A stretch of DNA of 64,000 bases from positions 6,175,501-6,239,500 of the forward strand of contig NZ_JAJOZB010000001.1 of NCBI RefSeq assembly GCF_023701745.1, written 5' to 3'. Within the stretch, counting starts at the first letter, position 1; each line of letters starts with the position of its first letter. The stretch comes from Streptomyces sp. RKAG293 (GTDB lineage: Bacteria > Actinomycetota > Actinomycetes > Streptomycetales > Streptomycetaceae). Positions 1 to 7,111 of this stretch are shown one piece after another. The position numbers and the translations under genes are program-made. The notes below the pieces were generated by a model. The model made no database searches, had not been told where the DNA came from, and was given only the letters and a program-made list of their open reading frames with translations.

Positions 1-557
1 GCTACGGGCCGGTCCAACTCGACCTGCGCGCCCCGGACTCCGGGCGGACGCTGCCCGTCGACACCGCGCACGCCGCCCGCGCCGTGACCCGCGCGGTGGT
101 GCTGGCGATGCTGGAGCAGGCGGAGCTGAGCCGGATCCACGTCGGCTGGCAGGTCGACGACGACATCCTGCGGGTCACCGTCCGCGACGACGGGCCCGGC
201 TCGCTGGCCTCCGAGGCGCTCACCGTCCACCGGGTCACCGACCGGCTCAAGGCGCTCGGCGGCCGGCTGGTCCTCGACGCGGTCCCTGGCTGGGGCACCA
301 CCGTCACCGGCACCGTCCCGCTGGGACCGGTCACCGCCCCGGCCGCCCACCCGCTCGCCGCCCTGGGCACACGGGAGCTGGAAGTCCTCGAGCATCTCGT
401 GCGGGGACACCGCAACCGGGCCATCGCCGAGGACCTGCACATCAGCGAGTCCACGGTGAAGTTCCACGTCGCGAACATCCTGAACAAGCTCGATGTCGAC
501 ACCCGCGGCGAGGCCGCGGCGCTGGCCCGTTCCGCCGGGGACATTGCGGCCGCTTGA
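1..557 (+). CDS. Sensor-like ATPase fused to a LuxR-type HTH (3' part)
   Basis: This gene enters from the left edge, with codons in frame from base 3. The visible ~185 residues hold the C-terminal part of a GHKL/HATPase_c domain: a G-box-like RDDGPGS, then a segment around DRLKALGGRL and a terminal strand with GWGTTVTGTVP. After a short linker comes a LuxR/GerE helix-turn-helix (LGTRELEVLEHLVRGH, then the recognition helix ISESTVKFHVANILNKL). Putting a histidine-kinase-type ATPase and a DNA-binding domain in one chain suggests a one-protein sensor-regulator or a NarX/NarL-type fusion, which is common in Streptomyces. Its signal and targets cannot be read from this fragment. The N-terminus is outside the window. 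Confidence 0.85.
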   Translation, partial: YGPVQLDLRAPDSGRTLPVDTAHAARAVTRAVVLAMLEQAELSRIHVGWQVDDDILRVTVRDDGPGSLASEALTVHRVTDRLKALGGRLVLDAVPGWGTTVTGTVPLGPVTAPAAHPLAALGTRELEVLEHLVRGHRNRAIAEDLHISESTVKFHVANILNKLDVDTRGEAAALARSAGDIAAA

Positions 558-668
558 CGGACGATTCCGCAGAAGTACCCCGAACGCGCCAAGTACTTGA
601 TCCGGCGGCCACCGGCGGTGCAGTCTGATCCATCCGACGACGGAGGCGGATGAAGGAAGGTGCCCCGC

Positions 669-1142
669 GTGGCGACGACGGCGGACGAGGCGCCCGGCTA
701 CGGCTCAGCCCACCGACCCGGCGACTGGCGGTGGACGCTGTTCTGCTGTCTGGCGGCCGCGGGTCTGCTCGGGGGCGTGCTGGGCGGCACTCTCTTCGAA
801 CTGACCGAGTACGGGCAGTACACCTATCTCGCCCTCGGGCCGATCGTCGGCGGTGTGCTCGGAGCGGTCTCGGGCGGTCTGGCCGGCGGGCTGCTGGCCT
901 GTCTGCCGCCGCGCTGGGCGTTCGCCCCCGGGACGGCGCCGGCATCGGCCGCCGCGGTGGTGATCCTGCTGGAGCTGGGCACCGTCGACGCGTTCACCTC
1001 CGAGGGTGCCGTGGAGCAGTTCTTCTCCGGCGGCCCCGGGCTGCTGATGCTGCTCGTGCCCGCGCTGGCCGCGGCCGGTGTCGCGCACGCGGTGGCGCGC
1101 GGCTGCCGGCGGTTCGGCGGAGCGTTCTCCGGCACCGCGTGA
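669..1142 (+). CDS. Small integral membrane protein, unknown function
   Basis: About 157 residues with four hydrophobic segments rich in Gly, Ala and Leu, and short charged ends, so it is predicted to sit in the cytoplasmic membrane. I recognise no family. The GTG at 669 is preferred because a purine-rich GAAGGAAGG lies about 8 bases upstream; an in-frame GTG at 660 is possible but would overlap that site. It follows the LuxR-type gene by about 110 bp on the same strand and converges on the chitinase gene, so it is probably transcribed alone. The periodic GG/GxxxG content would suit helix packing, but no transport or enzyme motif is visible. Confidence 0.6.
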   Translation: MATTADEAPGYGSAHRPGDWRWTLFCCLAAAGLLGGVLGGTLFELTEYGQYTYLALGPIVGGVLGAVSGGLAGGLLACLPPRWAFAPGTAPASAAAVVILLELGTVDAFTSEGAVEQFFSGGPGLLMLLVPALAAAGVAHAVARGCRRFGGAFSGTA

Positions 1143-1221
1143 CCGCGCCCCGGGCGACAGCTCGGGGCTGCGGGCCGGGGCGCGGAATCCATGCGTGCGA
1201 CAGGTGCGGTGTCGGCCGGCC

Positions 1222-2250
1222 TCAGCCGGTGTAGGCCGCGAGCGCCTTGGTGAAGTCCCAGTTGTTCTGGCTGATTCCGCTGCAGGCGTCCGCGTCGGTG
1301 CCGGAACCGCACTTGCGGTCGCGGTTGACGGCCCAGAAGCTGACGCGGGCCAGGTGGTGGCTGGTCGCGTAGGAGACCATCGACTTGAAGTTGGCGAGGG
1401 TGACCTTTTCGCCGGCGCTGTCGGTGATGCCGTTCATCGAGGAGAAGCCGACCTTGCGGTAGGCCGCGTCCGAGGAGAGCCCGTAGGCGCTGGCGACGGC
1501 GTTCTTCAGACCGTCGACCGCGGACTTGGTGGTGGCGGCCATGTCGACGGCGCCCTGGTCGTAGTCGAACGGCATGACCGCCCAGCCGTCGGCGTTCAAC
1601 CCGGCCGCGGCGCCCTTCTTGATCAGGTCCTTGCCGTTGGAGTCGGGCCCCGTGGGGGTGGTGCCGAAGGTGAGGTAGACCTTCACGCCGCTGTTGTTGG
1701 TCTTGATGATCTTCAGGGCGTCCACGGTGCGCTTGCGGACCGTGGCGTTCTCGACCGCCGAGGCCTCGATGTCGATGTCGATGGACTTCAGCTGGTAGGC
1801 GTTGATCGCCTTCTGGTACGCGCCGGCCAGTGCGGAGGCCGAAGTGCACTTCTCTTCGAGCTTGTTGCCGCTCCAGCCGCCGAAGGAGATGGTGACGTCG
1901 CCGCCCGCGTTGCGGATCGCGTTGATCGTCGACGCGTCGGTGCCTCCGGTGAGCGCGCGGCTCCCGTCCCACTTGGGATTGCAGCCGCCGTCGGAGAGCA
2001 TGAAGGCCATGGTGAACTGCTTGATGCCGGTGGCCGACATGACGGACGTCGCGGACGGCGGGGTGCCCCAGCCGAGGTACAGATACGGAGCCGCGATGCC
2101 GCTGGGGAGAGCGGCGGCGGCCTGCGGGGCGGCCTTCGCGGCGGTGGGGGTGGTGGCCTGCGCGGTCGCGCCGAGCGCGGACGCCGCGGCGAGCCCTACG
2201 GTCGCGGCCAGCGCGATGCGGCCGCGGCGGGAGTGCGGGAAGAAGAGCAT
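1222..2250 (-). CDS. Secreted GH18 chitinase
   Basis: A 342-residue secreted glycoside hydrolase family 18 protein that should cleave beta-1,4-GlcNAc polymers outside the cell. Residues 1-31 form a signal peptide (SRRGR, then an Ala/Leu-rich core). The catalytic barrel follows with the SxGG strand (ISFGGWSG, near 121-128) and the DxDxE catalytic motif SIDIDIE, where Glu162 would be the proton donor; the usual first Gly-Xaa-Asp part is replaced by KSID. No chitin-binding or FnIII module is seen, so this is a short single-domain enzyme. The ATG follows TAGGAG at good spacing. A promoter-like pair and a perfect 13-bp palindrome lie upstream, suggesting substrate-responsive repression. Confidence 0.9.
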   Translation of the reverse strand: MLFFPHSRRGRIALAATVGLAAASALGATAQATTPTAAKAAPQAAAALPSGIAAPYLYLGWGTPPSATSVMSATGIKQFTMAFMLSDGGCNPKWDGSRALTGGTDASTINAIRNAGGDVTISFGGWSGNKLEEKCTSASALAGAYQKAINAYQLKSIDIDIEASAVENATVRKRTVDALKIIKTNNSGVKVYLTFGTTPTGPDSNGKDLIKKGAAAGLNADGWAVMPFDYDQGAVDMAATTKSAVDGLKNAVASAYGLSSDAAYRKVGFSSMNGITDSAGEKVTLANFKSMVSYATSHHLARVSFWAVNRDRKCGSGTDADACSGISQNNWDFTKALAAYTG

Positions 2251-2301
2251 GGGGGAGAACTCCTAGCGTGTACGGGAGTTGGCTCTGGGAACGCTGCGTG
2301 A

Positions 2302-2330
2302 ACGCTAGTGGTCCCGCATGCCTGCGACAA
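2302..2330 (-). promoter_or_regulatory. Candidate promoter of the chitinase gene
   Basis: Read on the minus strand, TTGTCG (2330-2325) and TAGCGT (2307-2302) are separated by 17 bp. This fits a housekeeping sigma factor (HrdB-type) promoter about 50 bp upstream of the chitinase ATG. It is predicted from sequence only. Confidence 0.4.
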
Positions 2331-2338
2331 GAGATTGG

Positions 2339-2355
2339 TTAGGAAAGTTTCCTAT
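2339..2355. promoter_or_regulatory. Palindromic operator upstream of the chitinase gene
   Basis: AGGAAA-G-TTTCCT is a perfect odd palindrome (2341-2353), extended by TT on the left and AT on the right. It lies just upstream of the candidate -35 element. From memory, very similar palindromes precede Streptomyces chitosanase and other polysaccharide-degrading genes, where a ROK-family repressor (CsnR) acts. Its assignment to that regulator here is inference. Confidence 0.5.
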
Positions 2356-2376
2356 TGCCGCAGGAAGGGCAGCCGT

Positions 2377-3126
2377 TCAGCCGCTGCCACGGCCGTCCCG
2401 GCCGGGCCCCGGGCACCAGCGGTAGCTGAGTTCCGGCCGCCCCACCTGCCCGTACTGCGGGCTGCGCACCGCGCGCCCGGTGTCCACCAGATGCTCCAGA
2501 TAGCGCCGGGCGGTGATCCGCGAGACACCGACGGCCGTGGCCGCCGCGTTCGCCGAGATCCCGCTCGCCGCCTCGCGCAACGCGGCCGTGACGGCCTCCA
2601 GCGTCGGGGCGCTGAGCCCCTTCGGCAGCACCGGTGCCTCCGGGCTGCGCAGCGCCGCCAGCGCCCGGTCCACCTCGTCCTGCCCCGAGGCCTCGCCCCC
2701 GGCCAGCTCGCGGCGGAACCGGGCCCACCGGTCGAGGCGGTCGCGCAGGCTGGGGAACGTGAACGGCTTGAGCAGGTACTGGACGACACCGGCGGACACC
2801 GCCTGCCGCACCACCCCGAGGTCGCGGGCGGACGTCACGGCGATCACGTCGGCGGTGTGACCGGCCGCCCGCATCGCCTGCACGACCTGCAGACCGTGGC
2901 CGTCCGGCAGATGGAGGTCGAGCAGCACCAGGTCCACCGGGTGCTGCCGGAAGAAGCGGAGCGCGTCCCCGCCGGAGTGCACCGTGCCGACGACCGTGAA
3001 GCCCGCCACCCGCTCGACGTACAGCCCGTGCGCCGCGGCGGCGATCGGATCGTCCTCGACCACCAGCACCCGGCTGGTGCCGGGACTGTGGACGGTCTTC
3101 TGTCCGGTGTGCGCGATGTCGCTCAT
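2377..3126 (-). CDS. Response regulator, CitB/DctR type
   Basis: A 249-residue cytoplasmic response regulator. The receiver domain (about residues 18-135) shows the acidic pair EDD at 24-26, the phospho-acceptor Asp70 in LLDLHLPDG, and the conserved Lys of LLKPF. The C-terminal half carries a winged-helix/HTH segment (SANAAATAVGVSRITARRYLEHLV) typical of the CitB/DcuR branch. Its ATG overlaps the upstream kinase stop as ATGA, so the two are translationally coupled. With the divergent dctA-like transporter gene it most likely forms a dicarboxylate-sensing circuit. Confidence 0.93.
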   Translation of the reverse strand: MSDIAHTGQKTVHSPGTSRVLVVEDDPIAAAAHGLYVERVAGFTVVGTVHSGGDALRFFRQHPVDLVLLDLHLPDGHGLQVVQAMRAAGHTADVIAVTSARDLGVVRQAVSAGVVQYLLKPFTFPSLRDRLDRWARFRRELAGGEASGQDEVDRALAALRSPEAPVLPKGLSAPTLEAVTAALREAASGISANAAATAVGVSRITARRYLEHLVDTGRAVRSPQYGQVGRPELSYRWCPGPGRDGRGSG

Positions 3127-4745
3127 GTCCGTGCCTCCCGCAGCAGCGGCATGCGGACGGTGAACACCGCGCCGCCCCGGTCGTCCTGCCCCAGTTCCAC
3201 CGTGCCGCCGCCGCGCCGCGCCGCCTGCTCGACCAGCGCCAGCCCGAGCCCGCGCCCCTCGCTCTTCGTCGTCCAGCCGCGCTGGAACACCTCGCGCAGC
3301 ACCTGGGGGTCCACGCCGCGCCCGGTGTCGGTGACCTTCAGCAGCAATTCGTTCCCTTCGGTCCTGGCGGTGACCGCGACCTTCGGGCGGCCGGCGCCCT
3401 CGACAGCGGCGTCCAGGGCATTGTCGACAAGATTGCCCAGGATTGTCACGAGGTCGCGCGCCGCGAATCCGTCGGGCAGGACGCCGTCGTCGATCCGGCT
3501 GTCCTCGGTGACGGTCAGCTCGACCCCGCGCTCGTTGGCCTCGGCCGCCTTGCCCAGCAGCAGCGCGGCGAGCACCGGTTCGCCGACGGCACCGACGACC
3601 TGGTCGGTGAGCGCCTGCGCCAGCTCCAGTTCGGCGGTGGCGAAGTCCACCGCCTCGTCCGCGCGGCCCAGTTCGATCAGCGAGACCACGGTGTGCAGCC
3701 GGTTGGAGGCCTCGTGCGCCTGGGAGCGCAGCGCCTCGGCGAAGCCCCGCACCGAGTCCAGCTCGCCGGTCAGCGCCTGCAGATCGGTGTGGTCCCGCAG
3801 GGTGACGACGGTGCCGCGGTGCTCCCCGCCGAGCACCGGCGAGGTGTTGACGACCACGACCCGCTCGGCGGTCAGATGCACCTCGTCGACGCGGGGCTCT
3901 GCCGCGAGCAGCGCGCCGGTGAGGGAGGCGGGCAGCCCCAGGCCGTCCACGTAGCCGCCGACGACCTCGCCGGTGAGGCCGAGCAGTTCGCGGGCCGCGT
4001 CGTTGCAGAGCAGCACCCGGCGGTCGGCGCCGAGCAGGATCAGCCCCTCGCGCACCGCGTGCAGCGTCGCCTGGTGGTAGTCGTACATCCGGCTCAGCTC
4101 GGTGGCGGCCATGCCGTGCGTGTGGCGGCGCAGCCGGGCGTTGGCCAGGTACGTGCCGAGGCCGCCGATCGCGAGCGCGGCGGCCGCGACGGCGAGCAGC
4201 ACGGTCAGCTGGCCACGCACCTCATGGCTGATCGCGTCCACCTTGATGCCGACGCTGACCAGCGCGATGACCCGGCCGCCGGGCCCGTCGAGCACCGGGG
4301 CCACGACCCGCACCGACGGGCCGAGCGTGCCGGTGTACGTCTCGGTGAAGGTCTCGCCCCGCAGGGCGCGCGCGGTGTGGCCGAGGAACGGCTCGCCGAT
4401 CCGCTTCGGGTCGGGGTGGGTCCAGCGGATGCCGTCCGGGGCCATGATCGTCACGAAGTCCACGCGCGCGTCCGCGACCACCCGCTGCGCGTACGGCTGG
4501 AGCACCGTGCTCGGATCGGTGCCGGGCGCCGCGAGGGCGGCCTGCCGGACGGTGGGGGAGTCGGCGATCGACACGGCCGCCGCCCGCACCCGGCCGTCCG
4601 CCGCGTCCTCGGCCCGGCTGTGCGCCTGGACGTAGGCCAGCACCGCGCACCCCGCGACGACGACGGCCACGATCACCACCTGCATGGCGAACAGCTGGCC
4701 GGCGAGGCTGCGGGGACGCGAGGGGCCGCGCCGGGATATCGGCAT
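3123..4745 (-). CDS. Sensor histidine kinase, CitA/DcuS type
   Basis: A 540-residue membrane sensor. A first transmembrane helix near residues 17-41 and a second near 180-200 flank an extracytoplasmic PAS-like (CitA/PDC) domain of about 135 residues, which in this family binds C4-dicarboxylates or citrate. A cytoplasmic PAS domain follows, then the SpoOB/DcuS-type H-box (LRSQAHEASNRLHTV), an N-box (LGNLVDNALDA) and G-boxes (DTGRGVD, GRGLGLALVEQ). All residues needed for autophosphorylation appear present. The gene is cotranscribed with the response regulator and divergent from the dctA homologue, about 106 bp away. Confidence 0.93.
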   Translation of the reverse strand: MPISRRGPSRPRSLAGQLFAMQVVIVAVVVAGCAVLAYVQAHSRAEDAADGRVRAAAVSIADSPTVRQAALAAPGTDPSTVLQPYAQRVVADARVDFVTIMAPDGIRWTHPDPKRIGEPFLGHTARALRGETFTETYTGTLGPSVRVVAPVLDGPGGRVIALVSVGIKVDAISHEVRGQLTVLLAVAAAALAIGGLGTYLANARLRRHTHGMAATELSRMYDYHQATLHAVREGLILLGADRRVLLCNDAARELLGLTGEVVGGYVDGLGLPASLTGALLAAEPRVDEVHLTAERVVVVNTSPVLGGEHRGTVVTLRDHTDLQALTGELDSVRGFAEALRSQAHEASNRLHTVVSLIELGRADEAVDFATAELELAQALTDQVVGAVGEPVLAALLLGKAAEANERGVELTVTEDSRIDDGVLPDGFAARDLVTILGNLVDNALDAAVEGAGRPKVAVTARTEGNELLLKVTDTGRGVDPQVLREVFQRGWTTKSEGRGLGLALVEQAARRGGGTVELGQDDRGGAVFTVRMPLLREART

Positions 4746-4790
4746 GCCCCACAGTGTGCACTCCGCGGCGCGAACTCAATGAACGCAAAC

Positions 4791-4804
4791 GTGACCCCGG
4801 TCAC
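4791..4804. promoter_or_regulatory. Inverted repeat between the divergent kinase and transporter genes
   Basis: GTGACC-CC-GGTCAC lies in the short divergent promoter region. Its position fits an operator for the adjacent response regulator acting on either gene. There is no direct evidence beyond symmetry and context. Confidence 0.3.
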
Positions 4805-4851
4805 GCGCACGCGCATAGTCACCGAAGCTACGCAGACCTCGGGAGGCAGAC

Positions 4852-6249
4852 GTGACGACGCAGAGCCGCGACGTGACACCGCAGAACGCCAAGAAGGACC
4901 GCACGCACTATCTCTACCTGGCGGTGATCGCGGCGGTCGTCGCCGGGATCGTGCTGGGGCTGGCCGCACCCGGTGTGGCCAAGGAGTTCAAGCCGCTGGG
5001 CACCGGCTTCGTGAACCTGATCAAGATGATGATCTCGCCGATCATCTTCTGCACGATCGTGCTCGGCATCGGATCGGTGCGCAAGGCCGCCAAGGTCGGC
5101 GCCGTGGGCGGGCTCGCGCTCGGCTACTTCATGGTGATGTCGACGGTGGCGCTCGCCATCGGCCTGGTGGTCGGCAACGTACTGCACCCCGGCAGCACCC
5201 TGCACCTGACCTCGGCGGCGAAGGCGGCCGGGCACAAGCAGGCGGCCGGCAGCGAGGGGACCGTCGACTTCCTGCTCGGCATCATCCCCAAGACGATGGT
5301 GTCGTCCTTCACCGAGGGCCAGGTGCTGCAGACGCTGCTGGTCGCGCTGCTGGTCGGCTTCGCCGTGCAGGCGCTCGGAAAGGCCGGGGAGCCGGTGCTG
5401 CGGGGCATCGGGCACATCCAGCGGCTCGTCTTCCGGGTGCTGTCGATGATCATGTGGGCGGCGCCGGTGGGCGCGTTCGGCGCGATGGCGGCGGTGGTCG
5501 GCGAGACCGGCACGGACGCGCTGAAGTCGCTGGCCGTGATCATGATCGGCTTCTATCTCACCTGTGCGCTGTTCGTGATCGTGGTGCTCGGCACGCTGCT
5601 GCGGCTGGTCGCCGGAGTGAACCTCTTCGACCTGCTGAAGTACCTCGGCCGCGAGTTCCTGCTGATCCTGTCGACCTCGTCGTCCGAATCGGCCCTGCCG
5701 CGGCTGATCGCCAAGATGGAGCACCTGGGCGTCAGCCGCCCGGTGGTCGGCATCACCGTGCCGACCGGCTACTCGTTCAACCTCGACGGCACCGCCATCT
5801 ATCTGACGATGTCCTCGCTGTTCATCGCCGAGGCGATGGGCGACCCGCTGTCGGTGAGCCAGCAGATCTCGCTGCTGCTGTTCATGATCATCGCCTCGAA
5901 GGGCGCGGCCGGTGTCACCGGCGCGGGCATCGCCACCCTGGCGGGCGGCCTGCAGTCGCACCAGCCCGCCCTGGTCGACGGGGTCGGGCTCATCATCGGC
6001 ATCGACCGCTTCATGAGCGAGGCCCGCGCCCTCACCAACTTCGCGGGCAACGCCGTCGCGACCGTCCTCGTCGGCACCTGGACCAAGGAGTTCGACAAGG
6101 AACGCGCCGTCCGGGTCTTCGCCGGAGAGCTGCCCTTCGACGAGTCCACGCTGGTGGACGACCACGCCGACGCCGCCCCGAAGAAGGACGCGGACACGCC
6201 TGACCCGATGCCGGCCCCCAGGGACCGCGAGACCGTGCAGGCCGGCTAG
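4852..6249 (+). CDS. dctA: C4-dicarboxylate/cation symporter (DctA family)
   Basis: A 465-residue membrane transporter of the dicarboxylate/amino acid:cation symporter family, expected to import succinate, fumarate or malate with protons or Na+. Diagnostic stretches are the SSSESALPRL serine-rich loop (hairpin 1), the GYSFNLDGTAIY motif of TM7 with its conserved Asn and Asp, and GAAGVTGAGIATL in hairpin 2. About eight transmembrane helices plus two re-entrant hairpins are predicted, the family's usual size. The GTG start follows GGGAGG. The C-terminal tail (about 30 residues) is acidic and Pro-rich. The divergent CitA/DcuS-type two-component system probably controls it. Confidence 0.93.
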   Translation: MTTQSRDVTPQNAKKDRTHYLYLAVIAAVVAGIVLGLAAPGVAKEFKPLGTGFVNLIKMMISPIIFCTIVLGIGSVRKAAKVGAVGGLALGYFMVMSTVALAIGLVVGNVLHPGSTLHLTSAAKAAGHKQAAGSEGTVDFLLGIIPKTMVSSFTEGQVLQTLLVALLVGFAVQALGKAGEPVLRGIGHIQRLVFRVLSMIMWAAPVGAFGAMAAVVGETGTDALKSLAVIMIGFYLTCALFVIVVLGTLLRLVAGVNLFDLLKYLGREFLLILSTSSSESALPRLIAKMEHLGVSRPVVGITVPTGYSFNLDGTAIYLTMSSLFIAEAMGDPLSVSQQISLLLFMIIASKGAAGVTGAGIATLAGGLQSHQPALVDGVGLIIGIDRFMSEARALTNFAGNAVATVLVGTWTKEFDKERAVRVFAGELPFDESTLVDDHADAAPKKDADTPDPMPAPRDRETVQAG

Positions 6250-6250
6250 C

Positions 6251-6297
6251 GGCTCGCGCGGGGCGGAGAGGTTCGTCCGGCTCGCGCGGGGCGGAGA
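6251..6297 (+). repeat. Two copies of a 19-bp direct repeat after dctA
   Basis: The 19-mer beginning GGCTCGCGCGGGG occurs at 6251-6269 and 6279-6297, with a period of 28 bp, directly after the dctA stop codon. It has no obvious hairpin or terminator form. It could be a local duplication in the 3' untranslated region. Confidence 0.7.
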
Positions 6298-6312
6298 TCC
6301 AGACGACAGGCC

Positions 6313-7044
6313 CTAGGGGTTCTGCAGACCGGCCCAGAAGCGCTCGGTGACGGTGTCCAGGAAGGCCCGGCCGCCCGCGCCGCCCGACGCGGGCACGTCG
6401 TTGCCCCAGTTGAGGGTCGCGACCATCACGGACTGGTACTCCGAGTGCATGCCGCGCAGCACCGGTTCTATCCGGTGCCGGGGCAGCGGCACCAGGGCCG
6501 TGACGGGTTTGACGTACGCCTGCCAGCGGGTCGCCACGGCTTCCCGCAGCAGCGCGTCCAGCCGCTTGTCGCCGCCGGTGACCGTCAGGAGTTCCGGCAG
6601 CGACAGGCCGAGCACGTCGGCCAGCGCGGCGGTCTGCCGCTCGTTGCCGGTCCAGCGGCCCTGGACCTCCATGCGCTCGTAGTCGGAGATCGGCATGCCG
6701 ACCGCCCGCGCCAGGTCGGAAGGGGCGATACCGCGGGCCCAGCGGTGTTCCAGCAGGGTCGTCGGCGTGCTCATGAGATCGGACGGGTCGCACCACAGGG
6801 CGCCGGCCAGAGCGGGCAGCTCGGAGGCGCGCGGCACGAGCTCACCGCGCTCCCAGGCGGCGATGGTCTCGGGCCTGACGGGGGTGCCGTAGGAGGTCCA
6901 CATGGCATGGGCGATGTGGGAGTGGTTCATCCCGAGCTGGGCACGCAGCCGTCTGATCGCCGATGCGTCGAACGGCAGCCGGGGCGGATCAGAAGAGGGT
7001 CGGTGCACGGGGTCAGCGTAGGGGTGCCGGTGCCGCGTCCCCAT
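6313..7044 (-). CDS. XRE-family DNA-binding protein with two HTH regions
   Basis: About 243 residues. The first HTH_XRE-like segment (IRRLRAQLGMNHSHIAHAMW, ending in the ETIAAWERGELVP signature) lies around residues 30-75. A second, weaker one (APSDLARAVGMPISDYERMEV) lies around 105-150. The C-terminal third (TRFWAGLQNP end) has no recognised domain. ATG 7044 is chosen because GGTGG precedes it at 8 bases; a GTG four codons upstream (7056) is possible. It lies just downstream of glgB on the same strand. The architecture is typical of Streptomyces XRE regulators, but target genes are unknown. Confidence 0.8.
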   Translation of the reverse strand: MGTRHRHPYADPVHRPSSDPPRLPFDASAIRRLRAQLGMNHSHIAHAMWTSYGTPVRPETIAAWERGELVPRASELPALAGALWCDPSDLMSTPTTLLEHRWARGIAPSDLARAVGMPISDYERMEVQGRWTGNERQTAALADVLGLSLPELLTVTGGDKRLDALLREAVATRWQAYVKPVTALVPLPRHRIEPVLRGMHSEYQSVMVATLNWGNDVPASGGAGGRAFLDTVTERFWAGLQNP

Positions 7045-7111
7045 GGTGCGGACCACCGAACCGGGGCGCGTGAATACGCCACCGGTTCGGAGGAACGTAC
7101 GAGTGCGGAGG

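Noticed and set aside
3693..6203. An 836-codon plus-strand frame across the histidine kinase and dctA
   Set aside because: It is antisense or out of frame to clear family members and has a random Arg/Gly/Ala-rich composition.
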